From: JAJEAD01 sp965221555
Lineage (GTDB): Bacteria; Pseudomonadota; Gammaproteobacteria; HK1
Reading direction: 5' to 3'
Length of the DNA: 64,000 nucleotides
NCBI GenBank assembly: GCA_965221555.1
Contig: OZ244895.1
Span: 3,534,001 to 3,598,000, forward strand
The notes beneath the pieces are model-generated. The model was not told the DNA's origin, did not search any database, and worked only from the letters and a program-made list of their open reading frames with translations. This document shows positions 8,355 to 18,000 of this stretch, in pieces. Both the position numbers and the translations under genes were made by a program. Position 1 is the first letter of the stretch. Every line of letters starts with the position of its first letter.

Positions 8355-9938
8355 TCAGGGCCGGTACTGCGGCCCCCGCTTGGGACCCGCCCGCCGAGAC
8401 CAGGTCGCCGTCTCCAACCACCGATGGATCACCCGCCGTGTTTCGCGAGGATCGACGACATCCTCGACGCCGAAGTTATCGGCCGCCTTCCAGACCGAGA
8501 CATTGCCCTGCAATCTCTCGACGACTTCCTTGAGCGCCGCCTCCGGATCCTCCGAGCGGGCAATTTCATCCTTGAACATGATCGCCGCGGCCCCCTCGAT
8601 CGGAAGCCCCATCGCGCCTTGCCGTACCCCCGGCCATGCCAGCTTGATACCGAGCCGGTTAGGGTTGCCCGCTGCCATGGTGCCGAGCCCGAAGACGCGG
8701 CGAACGTGCAGGGTGACGACCGGCACTGTCGCCCGCTGGATTGCGAGCAGAGCCCGCGAAGCGCGGCGCAGCACTCCCGCGCGCTCCTCGGCGGCGCCGA
8801 CCATGATGCCGGGCGAATCGACCAGGTAGACCAAAGGCAGATGGAATGTGTCGCAGAGTTCCACCAGCCGCACCTGCTTGTCCGCCGCGGCGGCGCCGAG
8901 CGCTCCCCCGGCGTGACGGCTGTCGTTCGCGAGCACGCCCACCGGCATGCCGCCGATCCGGGCCAGCCCGGTCGCAAGCGAGCGACCCCATTGCGGACCG
9001 GTTTCGAAGAAGCTTCCCCGGTCGAAGATCTCGTCGATGAGCTTGCGAGGATCGAAGGCCCGGCGGGGTCGTTCGGGGTCCAGGATTCCGAGAACGTCGC
9101 AGTCGCGGTCTGGCGGATCGTCCGGACCGACCTTCGCACGGGGAGGCAAGGTGTGCACATTGCTCGGCAGATAGGACAGGAAGCGCTTGATCTGCTCGAT
9201 TGCCTCGGCCTCGGTGTCGAATCCGTTATCGATCGTTCCGGACGCCTGGGTGTGTACCTCGTGCCCTCCCAGCTCGAACTTGTCGATCTTCTCTCCGAGC
9301 GCATGTTCGACCAGGGGCGGACCTCCTCCGAACAGACAACCGTTCGGCCGGCTCATGAGCGAGAAATGCGCGCACACCGCGCGGGCCGCGGAACCGCCCG
9401 CGGTCGGTCCCATCACCGCGGTGACCGACGGCACACGCTCGAGCAGCGCGAACACCGGGTGGCCGCTCAGCGCCGACGGGATCGTGTTCATGGCGTCCAC
9501 GGAGGCGGAGTCGACATCGCCGCCCACGCTCTGAAGAAAGAGCACGATGGGGATTTCCCACTCGTAGGCCATGTCCTCCAGATAGCCGGGGAAGACCCCC
9601 TTGCTCTTCTCCAGGTAGAGACCGGTCCACGGCGCCATCGCGACGGTGTAGTCTTCCGCTCCGACCGCCACTGGCCGGCCGTCTACCCGGCCGAACCCGC
9701 ATACGAGACTGGAGGGCAGGGTGTCCTTGGGCGTGCCGTCCCGGCTCCGGGTGCGCAGGGCGGCAAGCTTGCCGACCTCCTGGAAGCTGCCCGGGTCGAC
9801 CAGCGCCTCGATACGCTCGCGCGCGCTCAAGCGGCCGCGCTTGCGCTCCGCCGCAATCCGCGCCTCGCCACCGAGACCTTCCGCGCGCTGGCGCCGCCGA
9901 CGAAGCTCGCCGAGATGGGACTTCCAGGCGTCGCTCAT
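8355..9938 (-). CDS. Acyl-CoA carboxylase carboxyltransferase subunit
   Basis: The 527-residue protein has the two crotonase-fold halves of biotin-dependent carboxyltransferases of the propionyl-CoA/methylcrotonyl-CoA type. The N-terminal half includes the helix RKRGRLSARERIEALVDPG and TAVMGPTAGGSAA, the C-terminal half VYLVDSPGIMVGAAEE. It should move a carboxyl group between biotin and an acyl-CoA. No biotin carboxylase or biotin carrier gene lies in the window, so its partner must be elsewhere, or it acts as a stand-alone decarboxylase/transcarboxylase-type subunit. It follows the acyl-CoA ligase gene with a 46-bp gap. The methylmalonyl-CoA epimerase at 20.3 kb would fit a propionyl-CoA role. 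Confidence 0.88.
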   Translation of the reverse strand: MSDAWKSHLGELRRRRQRAEGLGGEARIAAERKRGRLSARERIEALVDPGSFQEVGKLAALRTRSRDGTPKDTLPSSLVCGFGRVDGRPVAVGAEDYTVAMAPWTGLYLEKSKGVFPGYLEDMAYEWEIPIVLFLQSVGGDVDSASVDAMNTIPSALSGHPVFALLERVPSVTAVMGPTAGGSAARAVCAHFSLMSRPNGCLFGGGPPLVEHALGEKIDKFELGGHEVHTQASGTIDNGFDTEAEAIEQIKRFLSYLPSNVHTLPPRAKVGPDDPPDRDCDVLGILDPERPRRAFDPRKLIDEIFDRGSFFETGPQWGRSLATGLARIGGMPVGVLANDSRHAGGALGAAAADKQVRLVELCDTFHLPLVYLVDSPGIMVGAAEERAGVLRRASRALLAIQRATVPVVTLHVRRVFGLGTMAAGNPNRLGIKLAWPGVRQGAMGLPIEGAAAIMFKDEIARSEDPEAALKEVVERLQGNVSVWKAADNFGVEDVVDPRETRRVIHRWLETATWSRRAGPKRGPQYRP

Positions 9939-9984
9939 CCCGCCGTGCCCGCCGAGAGAGCCGAGTCCCGTGCGGACTGCCGGC

Positions 9985-11571
9985 TCATTGGAGAAGGGCC
10001 GCCAGCCGGCCGAGGGCCGGCTTGCCGGTCGTGGTCATCGGCATCTTCTCGACAATGCGCACGATGCTCGGGATCATGAAGCGAGCGAGCTCGCCGCGGC
10101 AGTGTCCACGCAGATCCTCGGGGTCGAGTTCCGCTCCGTCCTCGGGCACCACGAAAACCGCGATGTCCTCTTCCCCATGCGCGTTCGGGACCCCGAGGAC
10201 CGCGCAGTCGGCGACCGCGGGATGGCGGTTGATGACTTCCTCCACCTCGGCCGGGAGGACGTTCTCGCCGCTGTTGCGCAGCACCTGCTTCTTGCGGTCG
10301 AGAAAGAACAGATGCCCATCGGCGTCGAAGCGTCCCAGATCGCCGGTGTGGAACCACTGATTGCGAAATGCCTCGAGGGTGTACTCGGGCTGCCCGTAGT
10401 AGCCCTGGAGGATAATGCCCGGCACCCGCGGTCGGCACACGATCTCGCCGATCTCCCCCGTCTGCATCTCCCGATCGCACTCGTCGACGATGCGAAGATC
10501 ATAGAGATCGCTTCTCACCCTGCCACAGGAGTCCGGCGGCTCCGGCACCTCGAGCGACTGTAGACACGGATTGCCGATATCGCTCAGCCCGTAGCAATAG
10601 CCGGTCCTGAGCCCGAAGCGCTTCTCGAATCCGGCCCGATCCACCGGGAAGGGGCCTCCCCACAGGAATCGAAGGCCGTGGCGCCGATCTTCGGGCCCCG
10701 GCGGTCGGTCCCACAACCACTTCTGGGCGCCGCCCATCATCATCGCCCAGGTCGCCTCCGAATCGCGCGCCTCGCGCCAGAACCGGCTCACCGACAGCCG
10801 ACTTCGAAGCGCGACGCGCCCTCCCGTATAGAGCGCGGCGCCCACCTCGCACACGGCGCCGCCATAGTGGTGCAGCGGCCAGGGGGTATAGACGCAGTCG
10901 TGCTCCGAGAGGCCGTAGTGCTGCGCCACCATGGCGGCATGGCATACCCAATAGCGGTGCGAAACCATGAGCCCCTTGGAGAAGCCGGTGGTACCCGAAG
11001 TGAAGAGGATGGCGGTGGTCTCGGCGTCGTCCTCCGGCCCCGGCGGGTTGGAGGTGTCTGCCGCGTAGAGCGATGCGAGCGGCATGCGCTCGCGTCCCGG
11101 GAGCCCGATCCTCGCGTCGTCCACCAGCACCAGGGTATGCAGATGCCGGAGCCGATGCTCCACCATCGACAGCGGCTCCACGAATTCGGCCGCGGTGACG
11201 AGCAATGGACACCGGGTCAGGTCGACCGTACGCGCAAGGCCGAGACCCCGAAAGTCGACATTGATCGAGACCTCGATCGCGCCGATCTTCTTGAGTGCGT
11301 AGGAGACGACCAGATACTCGATGGAATTGCGCAGCATCAGCGCAACGAAGTCGCCAGGCCCGACCCCGCGCGCCAGGAGTCCATGCGCCAGGCGGTTGCA
11401 GCGCTCGTTGAAGGAGCGATAGCTCAGACGCTCGCCGGTGTCGACGAAATGAACGAACTCGTGCGCTCCGCGTTCCTTCGCCTGTCGTTCGATCAGGCGA
11501 CCCAGCGTCTCCCAGCGAATCCCGCATTGCCTCGCCGCCGCCGGGGAACGGGAATCGGCCATGGCGCTCAC
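9985..11571 (-). CDS. AMP-dependent acyl-CoA synthetase (class I adenylate-forming)
   Basis: A protein of about 528 residues. The phosphate-binding A3 motif ILFTSGTTGFSKG, the A5/A7 region (TGDLGRFDADGHLFFLDRKK) and the C-terminal A8/A10 region (NSGENVLPAEVEE, and TTTGKPALG with the catalytic lysine) are all present. It makes acyl-CoA from a carboxylate, ATP and CoA via an acyl-adenylate. Closest in style are carnitine/crotonobetaine-CoA ligase and medium-chain ligases, but I cannot fix the substrate. I place the start at a GTG preceded by GGAGG; a longer ATG form starting at 11637 begins inside a dispersed repeat end and is less likely. Confidence 0.88.
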   Translation of the reverse strand: MSAMADSRSPAAARQCGIRWETLGRLIERQAKERGAHEFVHFVDTGERLSYRSFNERCNRLAHGLLARGVGPGDFVALMLRNSIEYLVVSYALKKIGAIEVSINVDFRGLGLARTVDLTRCPLLVTAAEFVEPLSMVEHRLRHLHTLVLVDDARIGLPGRERMPLASLYAADTSNPPGPEDDAETTAILFTSGTTGFSKGLMVSHRYWVCHAAMVAQHYGLSEHDCVYTPWPLHHYGGAVCEVGAALYTGGRVALRSRLSVSRFWREARDSEATWAMMMGGAQKWLWDRPPGPEDRRHGLRFLWGGPFPVDRAGFEKRFGLRTGYCYGLSDIGNPCLQSLEVPEPPDSCGRVRSDLYDLRIVDECDREMQTGEIGEIVCRPRVPGIILQGYYGQPEYTLEAFRNQWFHTGDLGRFDADGHLFFLDRKKQVLRNSGENVLPAEVEEVINRHPAVADCAVLGVPNAHGEEDIAVFVVPEDGAELDPEDLRGHCRGELARFMIPSIVRIVEKMPMTTTGKPALGRLAALLQ

Positions 11572-11607
11572 CCGGGCCTCCGCATCACCGAACTCCAACC
11601 GCAGTAT

Positions 11608-11648
11608 CTCACCGATCTCCAAACTGGTGGACGCCAATATGCTCGCGG
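11608..11648. repeat. Single end (A-end) of the dispersed MITE-like repeat
   Basis: The sequence TCACCGATCTCC, followed by GGACGCCAATATGCTCGC, matches the A-end of the complete copies at 46.1 and 57.6 kb. It lies in the gap between the ligase and MttB genes and provides the false upstream ATG of the ligase. The opposite end of the repeat is not present. Confidence 0.7.
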
Positions 11649-11661
11649 CTGCGGCCCGGAC

Positions 11662-13167
11662 TCAGCGCAGCGACTTGTCGATCTCCCGCTTTCGCCTGGC
11701 GACGTAGGCATCGAGGGCCTCGCGGCGCTCGATGGCCATGGGCGGTGGTTCGTAGGTCTCCAGCATCCGCTTGAACAGAGCGTTCGCGCGTCGGTCCGCG
11801 GACGGGCTGCCGGCCTCGGTCCAGGTCTCGAAGTTGCGCCAGTCGGAGACCAGCGGCTGGTAGAACGCGGTCTCGTAGCGTTCGATGGTGTGCGGAGTTC
11901 CGAAGAAGTGGCCGGCAATGCCCACGTCCTCCATGGCGTCGAGCGCCATGGTCTCCTCGGTGACCTCCAGCGGCTCCATGATCTGCGCCATCATTTGCAG
12001 CATGTCGGCGTCGATGATCAGTTTCTCAAAGGAGGACGACAGCCCGCCCTCCATCCATCCCGCGCCGTGATAGACCATGTTGACGCCGCCCATCATGCAG
12101 GCCCAGAGCGAGATCTGCGATTCGTAAGCGGCCTGGGCGTCGACCGCATTGGACGCGTTCACATTCGACGAGCGGTAGGGCAGTCCGTAGCGGCGAATCA
12201 ACTGCCCGGATGCGATGACCCCTTTGGCGTACTCCGGCGTGCCGAAAGCCGGCGCGCCACTCTTCATGTCCACATTGGAAGTGAAGCCCCCGAAGATTAC
12301 CGGCGTCCCCGGCTTGTAGATCTGCATGAACGCGATGCAGGCGAGCGCCTCGGCGTTTTGCTGTGTCAGGGCTCCGGCCAGAGTGACCGGCGCCATCGCG
12401 CCGGCCAGGGTGAACGGAGTGATGAGGACCGGCTGCCCGTGATCGATCAGCTCCAGCGCGCCCTGGGTGAGCTCCGCGTCCAGCCGCCGCGGCGAATTGA
12501 CGGAAACGGTGGTGATGAGGGTCGGGATATCGACCAGGTCCGCGCGCTCGACGCCCAACGCGATCGCCACCATCTCGAGCGCGTCCCGAGTCATCTCACG
12601 GCCGATACCCCGGCAGAAGAAGGTCTTGTCCGAGAGAGTCAGGAAGGCATGCAGCAGGTCCAGGTTGCGCGTTCGCATGGGCAGGTCGAGGGCTTCCACC
12701 GGGTTCACCCCGCCCATGTGGACCACGTTCAGCATCTGCATGAGACGGATCAGGTTGCATTGGTCCTCATAGGTGCCCTGACGGCGGCCACGGTCGAGAT
12801 CGGAGACGTTGGGCGCGCTGCTCACCAGCGTGTTGACGACGTGGCGACCGCCGAAGGTGACCGTATGCGCCTCGTTGCGTGCGAGCTGCCTGAACCGGGA
12901 GGGCGCCCGGGCCACCGCCTCTTCGACCATGGCGGGATCGAAACGCACTACGCCCGATTCGTGGTCCACGTCGGCGCCGGCCCGGGCAAGAATGTTCCGA
13001 GACTCGGCGCACATGAACTCGATCCCCATTTCCGCGAGGATCCGAAGCGACGCCTGGTGGATGGACTCGACCTGATCGGCGCTCAGCAGCTCGATGGGCT
13101 GGAAAGGGTTCTCGTGGATCTTCCACGGCAACTGCGTGAAGGTTTCGGGCTTCCGCCTAGCCCGCAT
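11662..13167 (-). CDS. mttB: Trimethylamine methyltransferase (MttB) family protein, 5' end split by IS1380
   Basis: The 501-residue reading frame covers nearly all of an MttB-family protein (LLSADQVESIHQASLRIL near the N-terminus, PLEVTEETMALDAM near residue 430). MttB proteins pass a methyl group from trimethylamine or a quaternary amine to a corrinoid protein. The region that holds pyrrolysine in true MttB reads straight through here, so this is the non-pyrrolysine subgroup, which includes glycine betaine methyltransferase. The present ATG lies inside the inverted repeat of the adjoining IS. The native start is at 14962 beyond the IS, coding MSGETSRRRRASR; excision at CTAG joins it in frame to RKPETFTQLPW. 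The protein may still be made in slightly shortened form. No corrinoid protein gene is adjacent. Confidence 0.88.
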   Translation of the reverse strand: MRARRKPETFTQLPWKIHENPFQPIELLSADQVESIHQASLRILAEMGIEFMCAESRNILARAGADVDHESGVVRFDPAMVEEAVARAPSRFRQLARNEAHTVTFGGRHVVNTLVSSAPNVSDLDRGRRQGTYEDQCNLIRLMQMLNVVHMGGVNPVEALDLPMRTRNLDLLHAFLTLSDKTFFCRGIGREMTRDALEMVAIALGVERADLVDIPTLITTVSVNSPRRLDAELTQGALELIDHGQPVLITPFTLAGAMAPVTLAGALTQQNAEALACIAFMQIYKPGTPVIFGGFTSNVDMKSGAPAFGTPEYAKGVIASGQLIRRYGLPYRSSNVNASNAVDAQAAYESQISLWACMMGGVNMVYHGAGWMEGGLSSSFEKLIIDADMLQMMAQIMEPLEVTEETMALDAMEDVGIAGHFFGTPHTIERYETAFYQPLVSDWRNFETWTEAGSPSADRRANALFKRMLETYEPPPMAIERREALDAYVARRKREIDKSLR

Positions 13168-13241
13168 TCGTCACCGATTCTCCAAGACGAGGCGCATTCT
13201 GGCTGAAGGAGGCTGATTATGGCGATGGAGTGGGGTGATCA

Positions 13242-13264
13242 GCGCCGATTGACATAATCGGTGC
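13242..13264 (-). terminator. Hairpin downstream of the IS1380 transposase gene
   Basis: A 9-bp stem (GCGCCGATT paired with AATCGGTGC, one G-T pair) with a 5-base loop lies between the transposase stop and the IS end. It lacks a clear T-run, so it may slow or stop transcription from the IS into mttB only partly. Confidence 0.35.
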
Positions 13265-13398
13265 GTGTTTGGTGGTTGTTGAGAGCGACTTATCGGACTT
13301 TTGTGGGTCAAACAGGCGTTGGATACACGAAGCGAGCGAGCGGTGGCCTCGGCGGCGCGCCGATCAGGGGTCTCTGAGTCAGGTAGTGGTACGGAAGA

Positions 13399-14823
13399 CT
13401 ATCCAGGCGGATGCCACAAGGGCGCTTTGTGCAAGTTCACCAGCACCTGGGTAAAGGTCTTGGCGTAGGGATAGGCCTGGGAGAACGACAGCCACACCCG
13501 CCGGGCGGTGATTTTGACCCGGGCGGCGACCTTGAGCAGTTTCAGTCGCAGCGTGGCGCACTGGGCGCGGGCGAACTCAGTGCCCGGTGTTCCGAGTCTT
13601 CGTAGCGCGTGCATGAGCACGTAGGCGAATGAGGAGAAGTACAGCCGCAACTGATTCGCGCGCATGGTGTGGGCGCTGGTGCGGTCGGCAAAGAGGTCGA
13701 GCTGCTGCTCCTTGATGCGGTTTTCCATCTCGCCGCGCGCGCAGTACAACTGTTCGTACAAGCGCTTGGCCGCGGCCTTGCGCGGGGAGAGGCTGGTGAC
13801 CACGAAGCGCGGATTCTCCCCCTTGGACAGATACTCCGCCTTGCCCACCACTCGACGGCTGCGACTCCATGACTTGCGAGTGCGGTAGGTGAAGTCGCCG
13901 AAGCGCCGGGCCGGCTTACCAGTACGCCCATGTGCCGCGCGCGCCTGGTGCATCGCAGCGCCCAGGGCGCGCGTCAGACGGCGATTGCGCGCCAATCCCA
14001 GCACGTAGTCCACCCTATGGTCCTCGCACCACTTCATGATGGGCTCGCGACAAAAGCCCGAATCGCCTCGGATATGGATGCGTGTCCTGGGCCAGTGGCG
14101 GCGAATCTGACCGACAATGCGGGCGAGCTCCTCAATGCTGCCGGCCGAGGCATCCTGGTTGGACTCGCGCAGCCGCGCGCACAACAGGTGCTCGCCACAG
14201 AAGATGTACAGCGGCAGATAGCAGTAGCAACCGTAGTAGCCGTGAAAGAACCGCCCTTCCTGGCTCCCGTGCAACGGGTCGTCGGTCGCATCCAGGTCCA
14301 GCCACAGCTCACGCGGCGCCTGTGATTGCGACTCCACAAAAAGCTCCACCAACAGTTCATCGAACCCCTCACCACGCGCCACGATGCGCTTGTAACGGTC
14401 GTGCGCCGCCTGCTCAGGTGCGCCCAGCTCCATGCGGTTCATCGTGCTCGCACTGGCCAATGCACAGCCTCGGTCACGCTCGCGTACCCGACCCGCGCCT
14501 GTCACATCGCGCTTGCCTACCAGCACCGACAGCACCGCATCTGCGCGCAGCTCCCCATGGTCGTTGAGGTCTTCGTATCCCAATGCAATGCCATAAACCC
14601 GCTGCGACACCAGCTCATCCACGTTATGTTCCACGCTCGCAGGGTTGCGGTAATCGACCATACACTCCGACACCCGCGACATCAGACCGATACGCTTGTC
14701 CACCTCGCGTAGCAGTACCCCTCCGGCATCGCTGCTGATGTGACCGCCGTCGAATCGTCCGGTGACACATCGCCGTCCCAGCGCGTGAAACTCAAGCTGC
14801 TTGCCATTACACTGTGTCTTCAA
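13399..14823 (-). CDS. IS1380-family transposase
   Basis: A protein of about 474 residues, intact. It begins in the family manner (KTQCNGKQLEFHALGRR, then RFDGGHISSDAGGVLLREVD). The acidic residues of the DDE site are visible in order: DLDATDDPLHG, IRGDSGFCREP and GEMENRIKEQ. Such enzymes cut and paste the element at 4-5 bp staggered sites. I place the start at a TTG after GAGGAA, since family members begin close to this lysine; a TTG 42 bases upstream is the other option. No frameshift or stop interrupts it, so the element may still be active and could also act in trans on sequences with similar ends. Confidence 0.9.
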   Translation of the reverse strand: MKTQCNGKQLEFHALGRRCVTGRFDGGHISSDAGGVLLREVDKRIGLMSRVSECMVDYRNPASVEHNVDELVSQRVYGIALGYEDLNDHGELRADAVLSVLVGKRDVTGAGRVRERDRGCALASASTMNRMELGAPEQAAHDRYKRIVARGEGFDELLVELFVESQSQAPRELWLDLDATDDPLHGSQEGRFFHGYYGCYCYLPLYIFCGEHLLCARLRESNQDASAGSIEELARIVGQIRRHWPRTRIHIRGDSGFCREPIMKWCEDHRVDYVLGLARNRRLTRALGAAMHQARAAHGRTGKPARRFGDFTYRTRKSWSRSRRVVGKAEYLSKGENPRFVVTSLSPRKAAAKRLYEQLYCARGEMENRIKEQQLDLFADRTSAHTMRANQLRLYFSSFAYVLMHALRRLGTPGTEFARAQCATLRLKLLKVAARVKITARRVWLSFSQAYPYAKTFTQVLVNLHKAPLWHPPG

Positions 14824-14918
14824 GGCTGCTTCCTCGTCGTCTGGCTTAACTTGTTGATCCCACAACCGTTATGCCATGAGGAGCAGCCTTTTTCCATCCC
14901 CCCGGTGAGTTTTTCGGG

Positions 14919-14962
14919 CTAGGTCGGGAGGCCCGGCGTCGGCGGGAGGTCTCGCCACTCAT
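14919..14962 (-). pseudogene. mttB: Detached 5' end of the MttB-like gene
   Basis: An ATG eight bases after GGAG opens a short frame reading MSGETSRRRRASR up to the edge of the IS. The arginine-rich start is typical of non-pyrrolysine MttB proteins. The phase is the same as that of the main gene fragment across the duplicated CTAG, so this is the original start of the gene at 11662-13167. Confidence 0.8.
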
Positions 14963-15046
14963 GATTGGCACTCCATTCCTCGCTGTCGCGAACGCGGCGG
15001 GCCACCCACCGTGCGCCGCTCCCGGCAGTCCGCGCTCAGGCGCTAA

Positions 15047-15098
15047 CCCGCAAGTGTCACCGATCTTCGGTCGCTTCGGGCGCCGATGGCGCTTCGCT
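15047..15098. repeat. Single end (B-end) of the MITE-like repeat
   Basis: CCCGCAAGTGTCACCGATCT followed by TCGGTCGCTTCGGGCGCC matches the B-end of the complete copies. It abuts, and probably fixed, the 3' end of the oxidoreductase gene, which stops at 15099. Confidence 0.75.
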
Positions 15099-18000
15099 TC
15101 AGCTCGCGGCCCGGGACTCCGACGGCGAGCGCCACGCCGTGAGCAGCGCGGCCTGGCGCTCCCGCACGCAGGCGAGGTGTTCGGCCTTGACGTGGCCGTA
15201 GCCCCGGATGCCTTCCGGCAGCGAGGCGATATCCACCGCGAGACCGTGGTTCTCGTAATCGAGACCCTCGCAGAGCTCCCGCACCAGAGTCTCGTACTCC
15301 ACCACCAGTCGGCGCTCGGTCCGACGCTCCTCGCTGTAACCGAAGGGATCGAAGGGGGTGCCCCGCAAGCCCTTGAGCTTTGCGAGCACCCGCAGCGCCC
15401 GCAGCATCCAGGGGCCATAGCTACGCTTGCGCGGGAGCCCGGTGTCCGGGTCGCGGGCGGCGAAGACGGGCGGGGCCATGTGGAACTCCAGCCGATAGTC
15501 GCCCTCGAAGTACCGTTCGAGCTCGGCCACGAACTCGCCGTCGGTGTAGAGACGGGCCACTTCGTACTCGTCCTTGCTGGCCATCAGCTTGTAGGCGTAG
15601 CGGGCTACCGCCTGCGCGAAGCCTTGCTTGCCCGCGGCGCGCCGGGACTCCGCGTGCCGGGCCTCGGCCACGAGTGCGCGATAGCGATCCGCGTACGCAC
15701 GGTCCTGGTAGCGGACGAGGTCCTGCGTCCGCCGTTCCATCAGCGCCTCGACGCTGTCCGCCCGAGCGCCCAAAGCCGACGCCGTGCTCCGCGGCGTCAG
15801 CAGGGCCGTGACCGCATCCAGGTCCACCGCGGCGCGGCGCCCCCACCTGAAAGTCTCCCGGTTGCTCTCCACTGCCACCCCGTTCAGCTCGATGGCGCGT
15901 TCGATACCGGCCGCGCTCACCGGAACCAGACCCTTCTGCCAGGCGTAGCCGAGCATGAAGAGGTTGGTGGCGATGGAATCGCCCATGAGCCCGGTGGCGA
16001 CACGGGTGGCGTCGAGGAGGTCGACCCTCCCCTTCCCCGCCGCCGCCTCGATACGCGCGGCGAGGCTCCGGCTCGGAAACACGGTATCGGCATCGCGGGT
16101 GAAGTGCCCGGTGATCGCCTCGTGGCGGTTGACGATCACGTGGGTGTGCCCCCTTGCGACGGTGTCGAGGGCGAGGTCGCTGCCCGCGACGAGAGCGTCG
16201 CAGCCGAGCAGAAGATCGGCGGCGCCCTCGTTGAGGCGCACCGCCTTGATGTCCTCGGCCCGGGCCGCGAGGCGCAGATGCGAGGTGACCGCCCCGCCCT
16301 TCTGCGCCATCCCGAACTGGTCGACGGAAGAGCAGGCCTTGCCCTCCAGATGCGCGGCCATGGTGATCATGGCTCCGACCGTGACCACACCGGTGCCGCC
16401 GATGCCGGTGACGAGGATGCCGTAGGGCCTGCCTTCCAGAGACGGCGGCGATGGCTCGGGCAACTCCCTCAGATGTGCGGGGACTCTGCCTCCCGCCGCG
16501 ACGCGGCGCGGACTGGCCCCGTGCACGGTGACGAAGCTCGGACAGAAGCCCTCCGAGCAGGTGAAGTCCTTGTTGCAGGAGGACTGGTCGATACGGCGCT
16601 TGCGCCCGAACTCGGTGTCGGAGGGCACCACCGAGAGGCAGTTGGACTTCGCGGAGCAGTCGCCACAGCCTTCGCAGACGCGCTCGTTGATGAACACGCG
16701 CCTCTGCGGATCCGGCATCTTGCCGCGCTTTCTTCGCCGGCGCTTCTCGGCCGCGCAGGTCTGGTCATAGATGAGCACGCTCACTCCCGGGCACTCGCGC
16801 AGCTCCCTCTGCACCCGGTCGAGCGCATGGCGGGGTTCGATACGCACGCCCGCGGCGAAGCGATCCCGCGCGCCCGCGTACTTCCCGGGCTCCTCGCTCA
16901 CCACGACGATCCTTTGCACTCCCTCCGCGCGCACCTGCTGCGAGATACGCATGGGATCGAGCGGACCGTCGACGGGCTGGCCTCCGGTCATCGCCACCGC
17001 ATCGTTGTAGAGGATCTTGTAGGTGATATCGACACCGGCGGCGATGCAGGCCCGGATCGCGAGCAGGCCGCAGTGGTAATAGGTGCCGTCCCCGAGGTTC
17101 TGAAACACGTGGGAGGTGTCGACGAAGGGTGCCTGTCCGATCCAGGTCGCGCCCTCCCCTCCCATGTGCGTATGGGTCAGGTTGTCGCGCTCCATGTAAG
17201 TCGCCATGTAGTGGCAGCCGACCCCGCCGTGGGCGCGGCTGCCCCGTGGAATCCGGGTGGAGCGGTTGTGTGGGCACCCCGAGCAGAACCAGGGGGTGCG
17301 GGTGATGGCGAGCGGGATGCGCGAGCGCCGTTCGGTCTCCTTGGCGTCGAGAAATGCGAGGCGTTCGCGCATGCGCTCGCTGCGGTGGAATCGGCCGATG
17401 CGACGCGCCAGCGCGCGAGTTATGGCATCCACCGAGAGCTCTCCCAGCTCGCTCAGCAGAGGCCCGCCTTTCTCGTCGCGGCGCCCGACCACGCACGGTC
17501 GCCGCCCGTCGGGCAACGCGTAGAGCGCGTCCTTGATCTGCGTCTCGATGATGCGGCGCTTCTCCTCCACCACCAGGATCTCGTCGAGGCCGTCCGCAAA
17601 TGCCCGCAGGCCCTCGAGATCCGCGGGATGGGGCATCGCCACCTTCAGCACCCGGATCCCGAGCGCGGACGCCTGGGCCTCGTCGAGTCCCAGATCGCGA
17701 AGCGCCTGCATCACGTCGAGCGCCGCCTTGCCGCTCGACACGATTCCGAACCGCGCGTTCGGGGCGTCCACGAGACGCCGGTTGAGGCGGTTCGCCCGCG
17801 AAAAGGCGAGCGCCGCGTCCATCTTGTGACGGCGCAGTCTCGATTCCTGGTTGGTCCATGGGTCGGGCAGCCGGATGTGCACCCCGCCCGGCGGGAACTC
17901 GAAATCGTCCGGCTCCACGATCGACGGCCACTCGGGGTCGTCGATGACGATGGATACCGCGGCGTCGAGGGTGTCCGCCACCGTCTTGAACCCCACCCAC

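Larger units (their letters stand above)
13161..14918 (-). mobile_element. IS1380-family insertion sequence
   Basis: A complete element of 1758 bp. Its ends are imperfect inverted repeats: CCCGCATTCGTCACCG at the left and, read inward from the right, CCCGAAAAACTCACCG. Both are flanked by CTAG (13157-13160 and 14919-14922), which I read as the 4-bp target duplication. The element carries one intact transposase gene and a GC-rich hairpin downstream of it. It is inserted about 40 bases into the coding sequence of the MttB-like gene, in the same direction. An alternative reading counts the CTAG bases as part of the inverted repeat, which would leave no clear duplication. Confidence 0.85.

Noticed and set aside
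14846..15418. A 190-residue frame ending with the mttB start peptide
   Set aside because: Only its part from the ATG at 14962 to the IS edge is meaningful; upstream it is antisense-frame noise over the oxidoreductase gene and downstream it reads into the IS.
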